A stretch of DNA of 64,000 nt from Erwinia sp. SLM-02 (GTDB taxonomy: Bacteria > Pseudomonadota > Gammaproteobacteria > Enterobacterales > Enterobacteriaceae), in assembly GCF_037450285.1 (NCBI RefSeq), contig NZ_JAQISN010000004.1, positions 371,278 through 435,277 on the forward strand, read 5' to 3'. Below the pieces are notes generated by a model. That model was given only the letters and a program-made list of their open reading frames with translations. It searched no databases and had not been told where the DNA came from. The position numbers and the translations under genes are program-made. This document shows positions 61,644 to 64,000 of this stretch, piece after piece; positions within the stretch are counted from its first letter, which is position 1, and each line of letters opens with the position of its first letter.

Positions 61644-63758
61644 ATGGCTCGTAAAACACCCATTGAGCGCTACCGTAATATCGGTATCAGTGCGCACATC
61701 GACGCCGGTAAAACGACGACGACCGAACGTGTTCTGTTCTACACCGGTGTAAACCACAAAATCGGTGAAGTACATGACGGCGCAGCAACCATGGACTGGA
61801 TGGAGCAGGAACAGGAACGTGGTATTACTATCACCTCCGCTGCGACCACCTGTTTCTGGTCTGGTATGGCTAAGCAGTTTGAGCCACACCACGTAAACAT
61901 CATCGACACCCCTGGACACGTTGACTTCACCATCGAAGTTGAACGTTCCATGCGTGTTCTCGACGGCGCAGTAATGGTTTACTGTGCGGTTGGTGGTGTT
62001 CAGCCACAGTCTGAAACCGTATGGCGCCAGGCTAACAAATATAAAGTTCCACGCATCGCGTTCGTTAACAAAATGGACCGTATGGGTGCTAACTTCCTGA
62101 AAGTTGTTGGTCAGATGGAAGCGCGTCTGGGTGCAAACCCAGTGCCATTGCAGCTGGCTATCGGCGCAGAAGAGAAATTCACCGGTGTTGTTGACCTGGT
62201 GAAAATGAAAGCGATCAACTGGAACGACGCCGATCAGGGCGTTACCTTCGTTTACGAAGATATCCCAGCTGATATGCAGGAACTGGCCGAAGAATGGCGT
62301 GCGAAGCTGGTTGAAGCCGCTGCGGAAGGTTCTGACGAGCTGATGGAGAAATTCTTCAGCGGTGAAGAGCTGACCGAAGAAGAGATCAAAATCTCTCTGC
62401 GTAAGCGCGTGCTGAAAAACGAAATCATTCTGGTTACCTGTGGTTCTGCATTTAAGAACAAAGGTGTTCAGGCGATGCTGGATGCGGTTGTTGAATACCT
62501 GCCGGCACCAAATGACGTTGAAGCAATCAACGGTATGCTGGACGACGACAAAGACACACCGGCTGTGCGTCACTCTGATGACAAAGAACCGTTTGCTGCT
62601 CTGGCGTTCAAAATCGCTACCGACCCGTTTGTGGGTAACCTGACCTTCTTCCGCGTGTACTCTGGTGTTGTGAACTCTGGCGACACCGTATACAACCCGG
62701 TTAAGTCAGCTCGTGAGCGTCTGGGTCGTATCGTACAGATGCACGCTAACAAACGTGAAGAGATTAAAGAAGTTCGCGCGGGCGATATCGCTGCTGCTAT
62801 CGGTCTGAAAGACGTGACTACCGGTGACACCCTGTGTGACCCGGATAGCGTGATCATTCTGGAGCGCATGGAATTCCCTGAGCCAGTAATCTCGATCGCT
62901 GTTGAGCCGAAAACCAAAGCTGACCAGGAAAAAATGGGTCTGGCTCTGGGCCGTCTGGCTAAAGAAGATCCATCATTCCGCGTATGGACTGATGAAGAAA
63001 CTAACCAGACCATCATCGCCGGTATGGGTGAGCTGCACCTCGACATCATCGTTGACCGCATGAAGCGTGAATTCAACGTTGAAGCGAACGTCGGTAAACC
63101 TCAGGTTGCTTACCGTGAAGCAATTCGCGCGAAAGTTACCGATATCGAAGGTAAACACGCCAAGCAGTCTGGTGGTCGTGGTCAGTACGGTCATGTTGTT
63201 ATCGACATGTACCCACTGGAGCCGGGCGTTAACCCTAAAGGTTACGAGTTCGTCAACGATATCAAAGGCGGCGTGATTCCTGGCGAATACATTCCTGCGG
63301 TTGATAAAGGTATCCAGGAGCAGCTGAAATCAGGTCCTCTGGCTGGTTATCCAGTAGTTGATCTGGGTGTTCGTCTGCACTTTGGTTCTTACCATGATGT
63401 TGACTCCTCGGAGCTGGCATTTAAACTGGCTGCTTCTATTGCGTTTAAAGACGGCTTTAAGAAAGCAACTCCAGTTCTGCTTGAGCCAATCATGAAGGTT
63501 GAAGTAGAGACTCCGGAAGAGAACACCGGTGACGTTATCGGTGACCTTAGCCGTCGTCGTGGTATGCTCAAAGGACAGGAATCTAACGCTACTGGCGTTC
63601 AGATTCACGCTGAAGTTCCGCTGTCTGAAATGTTCGGATATGCTACTCAGCTGCGTTCTCTGACTAAAGGCCGTGCTTCTTACTCCATGGAGTTCCTGAA
63701 GTATGATGATGCGCCGAACAACGTCGCTCAGGCCGTTATCGAAGCTCGTAGCAAATAA
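61644..63758 (+). CDS. fusA: Elongation factor G
   Basis: 704 residues, exact length. Translocation GTPase: G1 A-H-I-D-A-G-K-T near residue 17, switch II D-T-P-G-H-V-D near 88, and N-K-M-D near 142. Domains II-V follow, with G-R-G-Q-Y-G-H-V in domain IV. Ribosome site AGAGGAA. Third gene of the str operon; 70 bp to tufA. Confidence 0.98.
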   Translation: MARKTPIERYRNIGISAHIDAGKTTTTERVLFYTGVNHKIGEVHDGAATMDWMEQEQERGITITSAATTCFWSGMAKQFEPHHVNIIDTPGHVDFTIEVERSMRVLDGAVMVYCAVGGVQPQSETVWRQANKYKVPRIAFVNKMDRMGANFLKVVGQMEARLGANPVPLQLAIGAEEKFTGVVDLVKMKAINWNDADQGVTFVYEDIPADMQELAEEWRAKLVEAAAEGSDELMEKFFSGEELTEEEIKISLRKRVLKNEIILVTCGSAFKNKGVQAMLDAVVEYLPAPNDVEAINGMLDDDKDTPAVRHSDDKEPFAALAFKIATDPFVGNLTFFRVYSGVVNSGDTVYNPVKSARERLGRIVQMHANKREEIKEVRAGDIAAAIGLKDVTTGDTLCDPDSVIILERMEFPEPVISIAVEPKTKADQEKMGLALGRLAKEDPSFRVWTDEETNQTIIAGMGELHLDIIVDRMKREFNVEANVGKPQVAYREAIRAKVTDIEGKHAKQSGGRGQYGHVVIDMYPLEPGVNPKGYEFVNDIKGGVIPGEYIPAVDKGIQEQLKSGPLAGYPVVDLGVRLHFGSYHDVDSSELAFKLAASIAFKDGFKKATPVLLEPIMKVEVETPEENTGDVIGDLSRRRGMLKGQESNATGVQIHAEVPLSEMFGYATQLRSLTKGRASYSMEFLKYDDAPNNVAQAVIEARSK

Positions 63759-63783
63759 GCTACAGTTTTAAAATATTGATCCT

Positions 63784-63809
63784 ATGCTCTCACCAAAGCG
63801 TGAGAGCAT
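63784..63809 (+). promoter_or_regulatory. Hairpin in the fusA-tufA spacer
   Basis: A 10-bp perfect stem ATGCTCTCAC / GTGAGAGCAT with a 6-base loop, 20 nt before the tufA start and without a U-tract. Probably an mRNA-processing or attenuation element rather than a terminator, as tufA must be read through. Confidence 0.45.
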
Positions 63810-63828
63810 TAAAGTAAGGAATATCGTC

Positions 63829-64000
63829 GTGGCTAAAGAGAAATTTGAACGTTCCAAACCGCACGTCAACGTAGGTACTATCGGCCACGTTGACCACGGT
63901 AAAACTACCCTGACTGCTGCTATCACCACCGTTCTGGCTAAAACCTACGGCGGTTCTGCTCGTGCATTCGACCAGATCGATAACGCACCAGAAGAAAAAG
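63829..64000 (+). CDS. tufA: Elongation factor Tu (partial, runs off the window)
   Basis: First 57 codons only; the window ends inside the gene. Starts with GTG, as E. coli tufA does, after AAGGA. G1 P-loop G-H-V-D-H-G-K-T is at residues 19-26. Delivers aminoacyl-tRNA to the ribosome. Last gene of the str operon. Confidence 0.95.
   Translation, partial: MAKEKFERSKPHVNVGTIGHVDHGKTTLTAAITTVLAKTYGGSARAFDQIDNAPEEK

Noticed and set aside
61596..62573. 325-codon open frame opposite fusA
   Set aside because: Antisense to one of the most conserved genes; Phe/His/Thr-rich product is a typical shadow.

Overview
The window is enterobacterial chromosome, most likely from Erwiniaceae (Erwinia or Pantoea type). 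This is judged from protein-level similarity to Escherichia coli gene products, moderately high GC, and gene order. Almost the whole 64 kb is colinear with the E. coli feoB to tufA stretch, running feoAB-tex-greB-ompR/envZ-pckA-hslOR-igaA-nudE-mrcA-hofMNOPQ-aroKB-damX-dam-rpe-gph-trpS-cysG-nirDB-tsgA-ppiA-pabA-argD-yhfK-crp-prkB-yheUT-yheS-kefGB-yheV-slyD-slyX-fkpA-yheO-tusDCB-rpsL-rpsG-fusA-tufA. The genus is inference; no rRNA or tRNA gene is present to test it.

Layout. 1-7.8 kb: a small DUF1471-type periplasmic protein, a lone GH13 sugar phosphorylase where feoC would be expected, ferrous iron uptake (feoAB), Tex and GreB. 8-24 kb: osmotic two-component system OmpR/EnvZ, PEP carboxykinase, heat-shock hslR-hslO with a clear sigma-32-type promoter, envelope-stress regulator IgaA, NudE, PBP1a, and the overlapping DNA-uptake-type hofMNOPQ genes. 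23.5-29.6 kb: the classic aroK-aroB-damX-dam-rpe-gph-trpS cluster. 29.7-35.4 kb: siroheme synthesis and nitrite reduction (cysG, nirD, nirB) behind an FNR/NarL-type promoter, then TsgA. 35.7-41 kb: PpiA (near-ideal CRP site), PabA, ArgD (tandem ARG boxes), YhfK, CRP.

Accessory differences from E. coli. An M20 amidohydrolase stands between crp and prkB in place of yhfA. A block of about 6.6 kb (45.0-51.6 kb) separates yheT from yheS and carries a LysE/RhtB exporter, an XpaC/TelA-family pair and a complete tauABCD taurine-sulfur operon. The right edge of this block is marked by a roughly 100-bp nested palindrome. feoC, nirC, yhfG-fic and yhfA are not in their E. coli positions.

51.7-64 kb: ABC-F protein YheS, glutathione-gated K+ efflux KefGB, protein-folding genes slyD and fkpA (the latter with a sigma-E-like promoter), tRNA 2-thiolation tusDCB, and the str ribosomal operon with a textbook sigma-70 promoter and the S7 control region; tufA runs off the end.

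No CRISPR array, prophage, insertion sequence, tRNA or rRNA was seen. I found no convincing wholly new system. The least explained items are the XpaC/TelA pair, the nested palindrome, the orphan GH13 phosphorylase, and a three-copy 10-bp-period motif beside crp.
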